Shown piece by piece: positions 8,259 through 17,559 of a stretch of DNA of 64,000 bases. A model generated the notes under the pieces. It did no database searches, was not told where the DNA came from, and saw only the letters and a program-made list of their open reading frames with translations. How positions within the stretch are numbered: the stretch's first letter is position 1; every line of letters starts with the position of its first letter. Source of the DNA: JAJFUV01 sp964561215 (GTDB lineage Bacteria; Acidobacteriota; Terriglobia; Bryobacterales; Bryobacteraceae); contig CAZLOS010000016.1 in the NCBI GenBank assembly GCA_964561215.1, positions 1-64,000 on the forward strand, in the 5' to 3' direction. The position numbers and the translations under genes were made by a program.

Positions 8259-8483
8259 ATGAATTCGTTCTTGACAAACCTGCAGGAAACCTGGTGCAAG
8301 CTGATGCATCCAGCACCCCGGTGGCCGATAAACGGCTACTACGAATGCCCGGCATGCCTGCGCAGGTATCCTGTCCCCTGGGCGAATCGCCCCATGCCCA
8401 GCACGGCGACAACAGTGAAGCCGTTACCCTCGAAGCCGATCTGTATTCGTCGCCCGGTCCTGGTCACCACTGAGGCGCGATAG
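8259..8483 (+). CDS. Small Cys-containing protein of unknown function
   Basis: A 74-residue protein with a strong AAGGAG site 9 bases before the ATG, starting 4 bases after the STAS gene. Residues 17-45 contain a Trp/Pro/Tyr-rich segment with one CPAC pair (NGYYECPACLRRYPVPW), which could be half of a metal site if the protein dimerises. The C-terminal third is basic and less ordered. No signal peptide or membrane helix is seen. The function is unknown; tight linkage suggests it works with the STAS protein. Confidence 0.65.
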   Translation: MNSFLTNLQETWCKLMHPAPRWPINGYYECPACLRRYPVPWANRPMPSTATTVKPLPSKPICIRRPVLVTTEAR

Positions 8484-8509
8484 CCACGGCGCGGTGGTTC
8501 GCGTCCATC

Positions 8510-10000
8510 CTACTCCCCCAGCGTCAGAATCCGGCATTGGCCGGGCGCGGCGGGCACCTGCAGCTTGCGGCCCGCCACCTCGATGATGACGGGTTCCTTG
8601 CCGCCCGCGAAGTCCGCACGGCGCACCAGGACGCGGCGGCCTAGCCGCAATCCGGACACCACCGTTCCGGGTTGCGAGGGGACATCAAACGTAATGGGGA
8701 CCCCCTTCTCCAGAAACTCGCCGTAGGCCTGTGCGGCGGCCCACACCGGGTGGAGTAGTTGGATCTCTTTGGCGTTCTCCTTCTCCGTACACCACAGGAA
8801 GAACGTGTCAGTACCCCGCAGAAGCATGTGCCAGAGCAGCTCCTGGTAAGTGCTCTCACTCATCTGGCGTGCCGGCTGCGCACCGGCCGGCGCTCCCCCC
8901 TCTCGCTCGCTCAACCCGACGTCCACCGTGTGCCAGTGCACGAACGCGATGATGGGAACGTTCGCGGGCGTGTGCCGGCCCGCGTTCGAGGCCACCAGCA
9001 GGCCGTTGTAGAACCAGCGGTAGTCGCCCGGCTCGAAGTCGTACCAGTTCCACGTCCACGACCAGGGGTACACCACCGGCATGGCGAACGTGTATCCGGT
9101 GTCCTCGAAGTCGTTGGCCCAGTGGCGGTAAAGCGCGCGCTGATCGCGCAAGGCCGGCTGGCCCGGGATGTACTTCTCGAAATAGTCGTACCAGTAGCGC
9201 CAGCCATTGTGGGGGTACATGGCGTAATTGCCCACCAGCGCTCCAGGATGGTGCTCCAGCACGGGCTCGGCGTAAGCTTTCCGCTGCAGCAGGCTGCGCA
9301 AACGGCGCGTTTCGTGCTGGTAGGCGAGGAAATCGTCCACTTGGGGCAGGTGCTTGCGGCACACCGCGCAACGATGGGAGGCGGCCTGCGCGTGGTTCCA
9401 TTCCAGCGGGCCGTCGATCTCCCAATCCGTGAAAATGAAGCCCACCGGCAAGCCCACCTTCGCGTACGCGGCGGCGAACTTGCGCACGCGGTCGCGAATC
9501 ACCGGAATGCGGTGCTCCAGCCGGAACGGGCAGCCCATCTTCGCGTTTCCGAACGTGTTATCGAAGAACGGCTTGCCCTTGTCGTCAATGTGCGCCGTCT
9601 CCGGCGAGCCGTCGAAGAAGCTGGAAAGCAGCGAACTCGCGTGGATATTGATCGGTACGCCGGCCTTCTTTTGCGCGCGCGCCACCGGCAACGCCTCGGC
9701 GAGGCAGGCCTCCAGCGGCCCCTGGTTCCAGTTCGAGATCAGGCCCACGCCGCGCTCATCGAGCAGCCGCACCAGCTTCAGCGCCCGCGCGTCGTCCAGC
9801 TTGCCTGCGCCGATAGCCGGCCACAGGTAGAGCGGCAGCCTGCCGCCGCGGCTGTGCTTCAACGGCTGGGTTTGATCCAAAACCAACTGAATGTTCTTCG
9901 GCCACTCGGATTTCGGTGCTTGCGCCTTGACGGCTGCCGCGGCCAGCGCCGCGGCGGCGATCAGTGTGATACATGCACTCCATCCACTCCGCATCCTCAT
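8510..10000 (-). CDS. Secreted protein of unknown function, possible TIM-barrel hydrolase
   Basis: A 496-residue protein with an N-terminal signal peptide. The start at 10000 overlaps the stop of the upstream gene in an ATGA, indicating translational coupling. The body is rich in Trp/Tyr/His segments such as FTDWEIDGP and MPVVYPWSWTWNWYDFEPG, typical of TIM-barrel glycoside hydrolases, but I cannot assign a family or catalytic pair. A CxxC (HRCAVCRK) lies in the middle. It ends in a beta-rich C-terminal stretch. A carbohydrate-active role is an inference from style and neighbours. Confidence 0.7.
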   Translation of the reverse strand: MRMRSGWSACITLIAAAALAAAAVKAQAPKSEWPKNIQLVLDQTQPLKHSRGGRLPLYLWPAIGAGKLDDARALKLVRLLDERGVGLISNWNQGPLEACLAEALPVARAQKKAGVPINIHASSLLSSFFDGSPETAHIDDKGKPFFDNTFGNAKMGCPFRLEHRIPVIRDRVRKFAAAYAKVGLPVGFIFTDWEIDGPLEWNHAQAASHRCAVCRKHLPQVDDFLAYQHETRRLRSLLQRKAYAEPVLEHHPGALVGNYAMYPHNGWRYWYDYFEKYIPGQPALRDQRALYRHWANDFEDTGYTFAMPVVYPWSWTWNWYDFEPGDYRWFYNGLLVASNAGRHTPANVPIIAFVHWHTVDVGLSEREGGAPAGAQPARQMSESTYQELLWHMLLRGTDTFFLWCTEKENAKEIQLLHPVWAAAQAYGEFLEKGVPITFDVPSQPGTVVSGLRLGRRVLVRRADFAGGKEPVIIEVAGRKLQVPAAPGQCRILTLGE

Positions 10001-11796
10001 TCGCCTGTCCTCTCGAAATAGGGCTCCAACTGCACGTAGTTGAACATCAGCTCCTGTCCCACCGGACCGCCGGCTGCCTTGTCCGAGGCCCAATCCGAAA
10101 TGATCAGCCGCGCCTCGGGCTGCGTAGCGCGGAACATCAACCGGTGATGGTTGAACCATGCAGGACCGTTCTTGAAGGGGAGTTGCGCATGTGAATAGCT
10201 GCTGCTCACAGGAATCGAACGGTAGCTTCCCTGCTCTACCTTTTGCGCGCCCCCGACCTCAAGCGAGACGGCGTGCTGTTGCTTCACGGATCGTCCGTTC
10301 CTGATGTCCTGGTAGTCCGCCGTAATCATCTCGACCGAGTAGAGCCTGCCGGGCACCAGGTTCCTCACTTTCTGTGAGACTCTGTTGGGGCGGCCGGCCT
10401 GACGGCGCATCCACAGGTAGGCGTTGCCGCTCGGCTCGTCCGGCTCCATGCCGCGCTGCCAGTAGCGGCCCTGCGCGCACGCGTAGCGCTCCAGGTAGCC
10501 GGTCTTGAGGCTGTCAGGAGCGGCGGGCTCCGCCGTCCAGCCTTTCAGTTCGTCCAGGAAGTCCGGGTTGGCGATGTGATCCAGCGCGTAGGTCCAGCCG
10601 TAGCGCTTGCTCAGCAGACCCGTGGCGCCGTTGATGCAATAGTGGCGGTAGAGTGCGCTTTCCCATCGAAGGATTTCCTCGGTCGCGCCGCCCGAGTACC
10701 ACCAGTGCACGCCGAACAGACCGTCGAACTGCGGATGCGTGGCGAGGTACTGCATCTGCATGTCCATCCAGACCTTGTAATTCACGTCTGGCTGCACGTT
10801 CAGCTCCGGACCGCTCATGAAAATGCCCAGCACCATCACCAGGTGCCGCAGCAGATCCGGGAACGCGGCGCGCCATTTGACGATCTCGCCGCCCAGGATC
10901 CGGTCCATGTACTGGCGGCCCTGCTCCTCGGTGGGCATTTCATGGTGGTAGCGTTCCCAGGCCATGTAGAAGTCGAAGGCGATGACCGTGCGCACCAGCT
11001 CGCGGCTCTCGGGCCGGCTGTGCATTCCCGGGCCACCCGTGTAGGCATAGAAAGCCTTGCCGGATCCCTTCATCTTCTCGCCGAGCATCTGCATGCCTTC
11101 GATCCAGGCCGGGTACAGCGGATTCTGACGCCCGCTGAACTCGTCCGCGACCAGCCCCGCCAGGCGCGGGTCCTGGAAGCCCACGTTCTTGTGCCAGTAC
11201 TCGAAAGCGCGTGGGCCGGTCAGGTCCTTGTCGTGAGGAAGGCTGCCGTAAGAGATGAACTTGCGGCCGCTGCTGGTCCACTCGTCGATTTCGGCATTTA
11301 TACTTGGCCCTGCCGCTCCAGCTACCGTGTTGACGCTCGAAAGGACGTTCTTCTTCAGCCAGTCCCAACTGAACTTGCCCAGCTCGGGAAAGTGCGGCTC
11401 TTGCGGATAGCGCACGAAGTGCGTCTCGGGCATCGTCCGTATGATGAGCGGTCCACACGTCGTCACACCCGTGGCGCGCACCTGGACTTCGTGCGTGCCT
11501 TCCGGCAGCAGGCGCATGGTTTCGACCGTGGGCCCCTGCTGCAGAGTGATCTCGATCCACTTCCCGCCGTCATGAGTCAGCTCCACTCTTTCGCCCTCGC
11601 GCGCATCGGCCCGGAGCGAAACGTACACCCAGCCCGAGCGCGGGTTCCGGAAACGGTAGGAAGCGCCCTGCGACGCGTGAACCGTTTCCACGCGAAGCAA
11701 CTCCGTCACGAGATTGTTCAGGCGCGTGGGGACCTGCGCCCAGAGTCCCGCTGCCGAGGACATGAGACTGATCGCGATGAATGCCCGCCTCTTCAT
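9997..11796 (-). CDS. Secreted protein of unknown function (coupled to the next gene)
   Basis: A 599-residue protein. The ATG at 11796 begins MKRRAFIA, a Tat/Sec-like signal ending near AQ at about residue 21; an upstream ATG at 11817 is less likely. Residues 25-120 look like a beta-sandwich (SGWVYVSLRAD, THEVQVRATG). The middle (about 130-420) is helical and barrel-like with ADEF and DWL motifs, and the C-terminal 150 residues resemble a carbohydrate-binding beta-sandwich. It shares a 4-base ATGA overlap with the downstream gene, so the two products are probably made together. No family recognised. Confidence 0.7.
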   Translation of the reverse strand: MKRRAFIAISLMSSAAGLWAQVPTRLNNLVTELLRVETVHASQGASYRFRNPRSGWVYVSLRADAREGERVELTHDGGKWIEITLQQGPTVETMRLLPEGTHEVQVRATGVTTCGPLIIRTMPETHFVRYPQEPHFPELGKFSWDWLKKNVLSSVNTVAGAAGPSINAEIDEWTSSGRKFISYGSLPHDKDLTGPRAFEYWHKNVGFQDPRLAGLVADEFSGRQNPLYPAWIEGMQMLGEKMKGSGKAFYAYTGGPGMHSRPESRELVRTVIAFDFYMAWERYHHEMPTEEQGRQYMDRILGGEIVKWRAAFPDLLRHLVMVLGIFMSGPELNVQPDVNYKVWMDMQMQYLATHPQFDGLFGVHWWYSGGATEEILRWESALYRHYCINGATGLLSKRYGWTYALDHIANPDFLDELKGWTAEPAAPDSLKTGYLERYACAQGRYWQRGMEPDEPSGNAYLWMRRQAGRPNRVSQKVRNLVPGRLYSVEMITADYQDIRNGRSVKQQHAVSLEVGGAQKVEQGSYRSIPVSSSYSHAQLPFKNGPAWFNHHRLMFRATQPEARLIISDWASDKAAGGPVGQELMFNYVQLEPYFERTGE

Positions 11797-11916
11797 AGGT
11801 AGATTGTGACGCGGCACCGGTGTCCGCCGCCAGCCCCTCTCGTATACGCCCTAAAGCCGCTCGGGATTGGCGACAATATACTGTGTGCCGGAAGTACAAA
11901 TTTCATTGGAGGTGCC

Positions 11917-14067
11917 ATGGTTCGCAGTGCGATTGTCTTACTGTTGTCCTCATATGCATCGCTCATGGCCCAGGGCGACACTTGGATCGGTACGCGCGTC
12001 AAGTACGCGCATCGTTGGGGTAATGTTGCCGTCGATGGCTCAAGCCTCCTCGGCGGATATCGTTCGGACGCGGTCACTGGCGTAGCTGTAGACGCCGGCG
12101 GCAACGTCTATGTGGCCGGCAGAACCTACTCGAAGGCTTTCCCATCGAGCACAATTGAACCGCCTGCGATACCAGTTCCGCACGCCAGGGGCTTTGTGGG
12201 CAGGCTTAAGCCGGACGGCAGCGATTTCGCCTGGCTCGCCAACTGGGACCAGTGCGGCATCAACACCATGACCGTGGACGCCTATGGCAACGTGATCGTG
12301 GCCGGCGCCGCATATGTCACTAGCGGCGACGCCTTCCTGGCCAAGTACGACGCGTCGGGGGCTCTCCTGCTCACACGCGCGTTATCCGGGATTCCCACCG
12401 CCGTCGCGCTCGACGCCGCCGGCAACATTTTCGTGGCCGGGACGACCTATTCTTCGGAATACCCGGCCACACCGGGTGCCTTGCAGCAAACGCGCAAGAA
12501 CGCTTCTACAGGCCTTGGCACGGGATTTGTTACTAAGTTCGACCCCACTGCCACCTCACTCCTGTATTCCACTTACCTGGGAGGATCCCAGTTGACGGAG
12601 ATCCACGCCATGGCCGTGGATGCAGCCGGTTTCGCGTATCTGGCCGGAACCACGACATCCGCCGACTTCCCCACCACGGACGGGGCCCTGCAGCCGCGCA
12701 TATCCGGCACCGCCGGCAGTGAAAACTCCGACGGCTTCGTGGCCAAACTGGACCTGACGGGCGGACGTCTGGTCTTCTCGACCCTGGTCGGCGGCTCCGC
12801 GTCCGACTCGGTGAATGCCATCGCCGTCGATTCGAGCGGCGCGAGCTACGTCGCCGGAAGCACCAAGTCCGCCGACTTCCCGGTCACGCCAGGCGCTTTC
12901 GTCACCGCTCGCCCCGGGACCTCGTCCGCCTTCGTGAGTAAGTTGAGCGCCTCGGGAGCCGCCTTAAGTTACTCCACTTACTACGGAGACTCAGCCACGG
13001 TTGCGGCCATCGCCGTGGCCCGGAACGGATGGGCTTACGTCACCGGAGAGGCTTCCGGCGAACTGCCCGTCTGGGCGGCGATCCAGCCATCCTATTACGG
13101 CGGCACTTGCGCTTACTACACTCTGTCCGGGTCCACCCCCTACGGCGAGTACACCTGTCCGGAGGCTTTCCTGGCGGCTTTCAACGAGAACGGCTCCGGG
13201 TTGGCCGTTTCTACGTACCTGAGCGGGGCCGGCAAGAAGTCCGGCTTGGCGCTGACCGTGGATGCGCTATCCAATATCTACGTCGGCGGCCGGGGCGCCA
13301 TCGTGCCGCCCACGACGAGTTTTCCCGCCGCCGAGGGCCACGCGTTTCTGGTCAAGCTCGGCCCTGGCTCGCGGCCTCCGATGTTCACCCGGCAATCCAT
13401 CACCAACGCCGCGAATTTCTCCACGGGCCTGCCGCTTCCTGGAGGCGCCGCCTCGGTGTTCGTCGGCGATCTTGCCGGAACAAGCGACGTGACCGTCAAA
13501 GTCGACGGAGTGCTCGCGCCGCTCTATGTCGTCACGCCCGGACAGATCAACTTCCAGGTGCCACTCGACGTCGCACCGCCGCTGTCATCCGTAGAGATCG
13601 CGCAGGGCGACGCGGTGGCATCGGTGCGAGGCCTGAAGAGTCTCCTCACCGCACCCGCCATCTTCACGTCCGACGGTGTCCACGGCGCTATCCAGCACGG
13701 CCTGGACTACCGCCTGGTGACGGCTTCGGCGCCGGCCGAGCGCGGCGAGGTGATCACCATCTACCTGACCGGACTCGGCGCGACCACGCCGCCGGTGAAA
13801 AGCGGCGCGCCGGTCCCGGTCTCACCGCTGTCGTGGACGACGCTCGCGCCCACGGTGTGGATCGGAGGCCAAATCGCCGAGGTGCTCTTCTCAGGCCTCA
13901 CGCCGGGAACGTTCGGCCTCTACCAGATCAACGCGCGCGTTCCGCAGTCTGTCGCCGCGGGGGATGTGGAGGTACAGGTCGGTTTGCCCTCGATAGAGGA
14001 CGAGACGCTGTTTATGCGGCCGACAGTCGCTCGCATTAGCCGCCCCGTCCTGATGCCGGTCCGCTAA
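11917..14067 (+). CDS. Secreted SBBP-repeat beta-propeller protein with Solibacter-type C-terminal domain
   Basis: A 716-residue protein starting at the ATG at 11917 (GGAGG at 11908-11912) with a signal peptide ending near residue 19. Several SBBP repeats follow, with units such as TGVAVDAGGNVYVAGRT, AMAVDAAGFAYLAGTT and AIAVDSSGASYVAGST, about 55-70 residues apart, predicted to build a beta-propeller. The last 230 residues (from SITNAANFSTG) match the TIGR03437 Solibacter C-terminal domain, with PGQINFQVP, VITIYLTGLG and GLYQINARVP as landmarks. Family members are abundant in Solibacter and Bryobacter but their role is unknown; attachment or surface display is possible. Confidence 0.9.
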   Translation: MVRSAIVLLLSSYASLMAQGDTWIGTRVKYAHRWGNVAVDGSSLLGGYRSDAVTGVAVDAGGNVYVAGRTYSKAFPSSTIEPPAIPVPHARGFVGRLKPDGSDFAWLANWDQCGINTMTVDAYGNVIVAGAAYVTSGDAFLAKYDASGALLLTRALSGIPTAVALDAAGNIFVAGTTYSSEYPATPGALQQTRKNASTGLGTGFVTKFDPTATSLLYSTYLGGSQLTEIHAMAVDAAGFAYLAGTTTSADFPTTDGALQPRISGTAGSENSDGFVAKLDLTGGRLVFSTLVGGSASDSVNAIAVDSSGASYVAGSTKSADFPVTPGAFVTARPGTSSAFVSKLSASGAALSYSTYYGDSATVAAIAVARNGWAYVTGEASGELPVWAAIQPSYYGGTCAYYTLSGSTPYGEYTCPEAFLAAFNENGSGLAVSTYLSGAGKKSGLALTVDALSNIYVGGRGAIVPPTTSFPAAEGHAFLVKLGPGSRPPMFTRQSITNAANFSTGLPLPGGAASVFVGDLAGTSDVTVKVDGVLAPLYVVTPGQINFQVPLDVAPPLSSVEIAQGDAVASVRGLKSLLTAPAIFTSDGVHGAIQHGLDYRLVTASAPAERGEVITIYLTGLGATTPPVKSGAPVPVSPLSWTTLAPTVWIGGQIAEVLFSGLTPGTFGLYQINARVPQSVAAGDVEVQVGLPSIEDETLFMRPTVARISRPVLMPVR

Positions 14068-14080
14068 CGAGGATCCGCGT

Positions 14081-14443
14081 TCAGCGCAGCGCGGCGCAGG
14101 CGGATTCCACGTCCGGGAAGAATTTGAACACGGTGTCCAGGCGGGTCACGTGGAAGCTGTCGCGGACCGCGCCGGTGGCGGCGGCCATGTGCATGGTGCC
14201 TCCGGCCTGGAACACTTTGTTCAAGCTGGCGATGAAGCGGCCGATGCCGGTCGAATCGATGTGCGTGACGCCGGCAAGGTCGAACACGATTTTGCGGTGC
14301 CCCTGCGCGAGCAGTTCCGCGACCAGCGATTCGATGCGCGTACTCTCATCACCCAGCATGATGCGGCCGGCGACGGTAATAACGACGATCCCTCCGTCGA
14401 TTTCGCGATGCTGAATCTCAAGTGGCATGGGCGCGCGCTTCAC
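14081..14443 (-). CDS. Anti-anti-sigma factor-like STAS protein
   Basis: A 120-residue STAS domain. The canonical phosphorylation loop HIDSTGIGRF is intact, with Ser64 as the expected phosphoserine, unlike the STAS protein at 7937. By family, the unphosphorylated form would bind an anti-sigma kinase and release a sigma factor or other partner. No kinase or phosphatase lies nearby, so the partner is elsewhere. The ATG at 14428 (MPLEIQ) is an alternative start. It converges on the SBBP gene with a 13-base gap. Confidence 0.85.
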   Translation of the reverse strand: MKRAPMPLEIQHREIDGGIVVITVAGRIMLGDESTRIESLVAELLAQGHRKIVFDLAGVTHIDSTGIGRFIASLNKVFQAGGTMHMAAATGAVRDSFHVTRLDTVFKFFPDVESACAALR

Positions 14444-14475
14444 GATTTAGAATACTGCGAATCGGGCATTCAGGT

Positions 14476-15141
14476 TCAATGTTTCCCGAAGATCGACTTC
14501 GCCACGGTGGCGTGAATGCCCCTCTTGCCGTCCACCACCTGCGTTACGCGAAGGTCCACCGCGGACCCTGCGAGCAGGTAGGCATCGTCCCGCGTCAGGC
14601 CTTTCTCGGCGACCAGGAAATCCAGCATCTCGCGCAAGGCGATGCGGCCGGCTTCTTCCAGGTTCTCGTGGAAGCGCGCTGTCATGGTACGCCGGTCCAG
14701 CGGATAGCTCTTCACGCGCCAGTAGGGAAAATCGTCCGGCAGCATGCCGCACCCCGGACAGATGATGATGATGGCGTAATCGAAAGCCAGATCCACGGCC
14801 TTGATGCGCACTTCGAGCGTGTCGCCGGGCTCGGCACCTTCTACATAAACCGGACCGGTGAGCACATGCGGCCCGGGCCCCTCATTCTTCACTTCACTGT
14901 GGATGATGCGGCCGGCCTCGCGGATGGCCGCGTCCGGAATTCCACCTTCCCGCATCATGGCCGGGTCGGCGATCATGGCCGATTCCATCGCGACCGTATC
15001 GCCGGAACGAATGCGGACGACAGGCGCCACCTCGGCCGAAAAGTAACCTCGCACTACTGTCTTCGGCGCCGGCTTGATTACCGGAACCGGAGGCTGGGCG
15101 GCGGCCAGCGCCGCCGCCCACAGCAGTGCGAGTAATTTCAC
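14476..15141 (-). CDS. Acetamidase/formamidase-family protein with a large internal deletion
   Basis: A 221-residue protein with a signal peptide. The N-terminal two thirds matches the FmdA/AmdA family (GPGPHVLTGPVYVEGAEPGD, then CPGCGMLPDDFPYWRVK), and the last 70 residues match the family C-terminus (ALREMLDFLVAEKGLTRDDAYLLA, DLRVTQVVDGKRGIHA). Family members are about 320 residues. The conserved centre, including the GGN-D and VGDGHAAQGDGE regions needed for metal and substrate binding, is missing; the join is near ARFHENLEEAG at about 14670. The frame is kept, so a product may be made, but catalysis is unlikely. It could be an early pseudogene. Confidence 0.7.
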   Translation of the reverse strand: MKLLALLWAAALAAAQPPVPVIKPAPKTVVRGYFSAEVAPVVRIRSGDTVAMESAMIADPAMMREGGIPDAAIREAGRIIHSEVKNEGPGPHVLTGPVYVEGAEPGDTLEVRIKAVDLAFDYAIIIICPGCGMLPDDFPYWRVKSYPLDRRTMTARFHENLEEAGRIALREMLDFLVAEKGLTRDDAYLLAGSAVDLRVTQVVDGKRGIHATVAKSIFGKH

Positions 15142-15883
15142 TGCTTCTTCTTTCCCTGGGCGGCGACGGCCGCCATGGCCGCCTTCACCTTCTCGGGATC
15201 GCCCAGATAGTAGTGCCTGATCGGCTTCAGGTCGTCATCGAGCTCGTACACCAGCGGCATCCCGGTGGGGATGTTCAACTCGACGATGTCCTTCTCGCTG
15301 ACGCTGTCCAGGTACATCACCAGCGCGCGCAGGCTGTTGCCGTGCGCGGCGATGACGACGCGCTGGCCGGAACGGATGGCCGGCGCGATGGTCTCGTGCC
15401 AGTAGGGCAGGAAGCGCGCCACCGTGTCCTTCAGGCACTCGGTGAGCGGCAGTTCCTGCTCGGTCAGGCTCTGGTAGCGCGGATCGGAGCCGGGATAGCG
15501 CGGGTCCGTCTTTTCGAGCACGGGTGGCGGCGTGTCGTAACTGCGCCTCCAGATTTTCACCTGCGCTTCGCCGAATTTCTCAGCCGTCTCGCTCTTATTC
15601 AGCCCTTGCAGCGCGCCGTAGTGGCGCTCGTTGAGGCGCCAGCTATGGTGCACCGGAATCCACATCAGGTCCAGTTCATCCAGCGCCGTCCACAGCGTGC
15701 GGATGGCGCGCTTCAGAACCGACGTGTAAGCCACATCGAAGACGTAACCTTCACGCTTGAGCACCTGGCCGGCCTCGTGAGCTTCGGCGAGCCCCTTCTC
15801 GGACAGATCGACGTCGGTCCATCCGGTGAAGCGGTTCTCCTTGTTCCACGTGCTTTCGCCGTGACGCAGCAGAACTACCTTCT

Positions 15884-15887
<4 letters not shown>
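15138..15887 (-). CDS. gpmA: 2,3-bisphosphoglycerate-dependent phosphoglycerate mutase
   Basis: A 249-residue glycolytic enzyme interconverting 3- and 2-phosphoglycerate. The phosphohistidine motif LLRHGEST (His9) is at the N-terminus, with NRFTGWTDVDLSEKG and the second histidine in AAHGNSLRAL. Its length matches E. coli GpmA. The ATG at 15887 overlaps the enolase stop as ATGA, so it is translationally coupled to eno and the two consecutive glycolytic steps are co-made. Its stop overlaps the start of the acetamidase-like gene by 4 bases. Confidence 0.95.
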
Positions 15888-17170
<1,283 letters not shown>

Positions 17171-17238
17171 GATTTCTCCTTGACACTTGGGGAACTGCTG
17201 GTGTTCTCCACCATTTTGGCACAGAGCGCGGAACGAGG

Positions 17239-17259
17239 TTTCATCGTGTTACGATGAAA
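17239..17259. promoter_or_regulatory. Hairpin-forming palindrome between eno and rpsU
   Basis: TTTCATCG (17239-17246) and CGATGAAA (17252-17259) are perfect inverted repeats around TGTTA. They overlap a weak rpsU promoter candidate, TTGGCA (17216-17221), 17 bases, TTTCAT. A regulator site or a 5' hairpin is possible. Confidence 0.35.
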
Positions 17260-17306
17260 GGGTCTTAGGCTGCAATCATTCAAGCCGGAAAGGGGGTGAC
17301 CCAAGT

Positions 17307-17504
17307 TTGGCGGAAGTAACACTACAGGATGGCGAGAGCTTGGAAAGCGCCCTTCGCCGGTTCAAGCGCAAGGTCCAGCAAGAGGACATCATTAAGGAGA
17401 TCAAGCGTCACTCCTATTACCTCAAGCCGGGCGAGAAGAAGCGCACCAAAGCGGCACTGGCCCGCAAGCGGAATCGCAAGAAGCGCCCCAGAGATTCCGA
17501 ATAG
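17307..17504 (+). CDS. rpsU: 30S ribosomal protein S21
   Basis: A 65-residue basic protein with the bS21 pattern LESALRRFKRKVQQEDI and a C-terminal run of Lys/Arg. The TTG at 17307 is the start because an excellent AAGGGGGTGA lies at 17290-17299 and the resulting protein has the normal family length; no ATG is available at the right place. It binds the small ribosomal subunit near the anti-Shine-Dalgarno region. It appears monocistronic and is followed by a strong hairpin. Confidence 0.93.
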   Translation: MAEVTLQDGESLESALRRFKRKVQQEDIIKEIKRHSYYLKPGEKKRTKAALARKRNRKKRPRDSE

Positions 17505-17512
17505 GATTTACC

Positions 17513-17541
17513 GGGGACGCCCCCCGGACGGCGGCGTCCCC
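17513..17541. terminator. Bidirectional hairpin between rpsU and the convergent gene
   Basis: GGGGACGCC (17513-17521) pairs perfectly with GGCGTCCCC (17533-17541). It sits 9 bases after rpsU and 19 bases from the end of the convergent gene. There is no clear U-tract. Confidence 0.6.
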
Positions 17542-17559
17542 AATTCCCTCCCCTCCCTA

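Noticed and set aside
8759..11802. Long plus-strand frames (420 and 408 codons) opposite the secreted-protein pair
   Set aside because: They lie antisense to two genes with signal peptides and coupled starts, and their translations look random.
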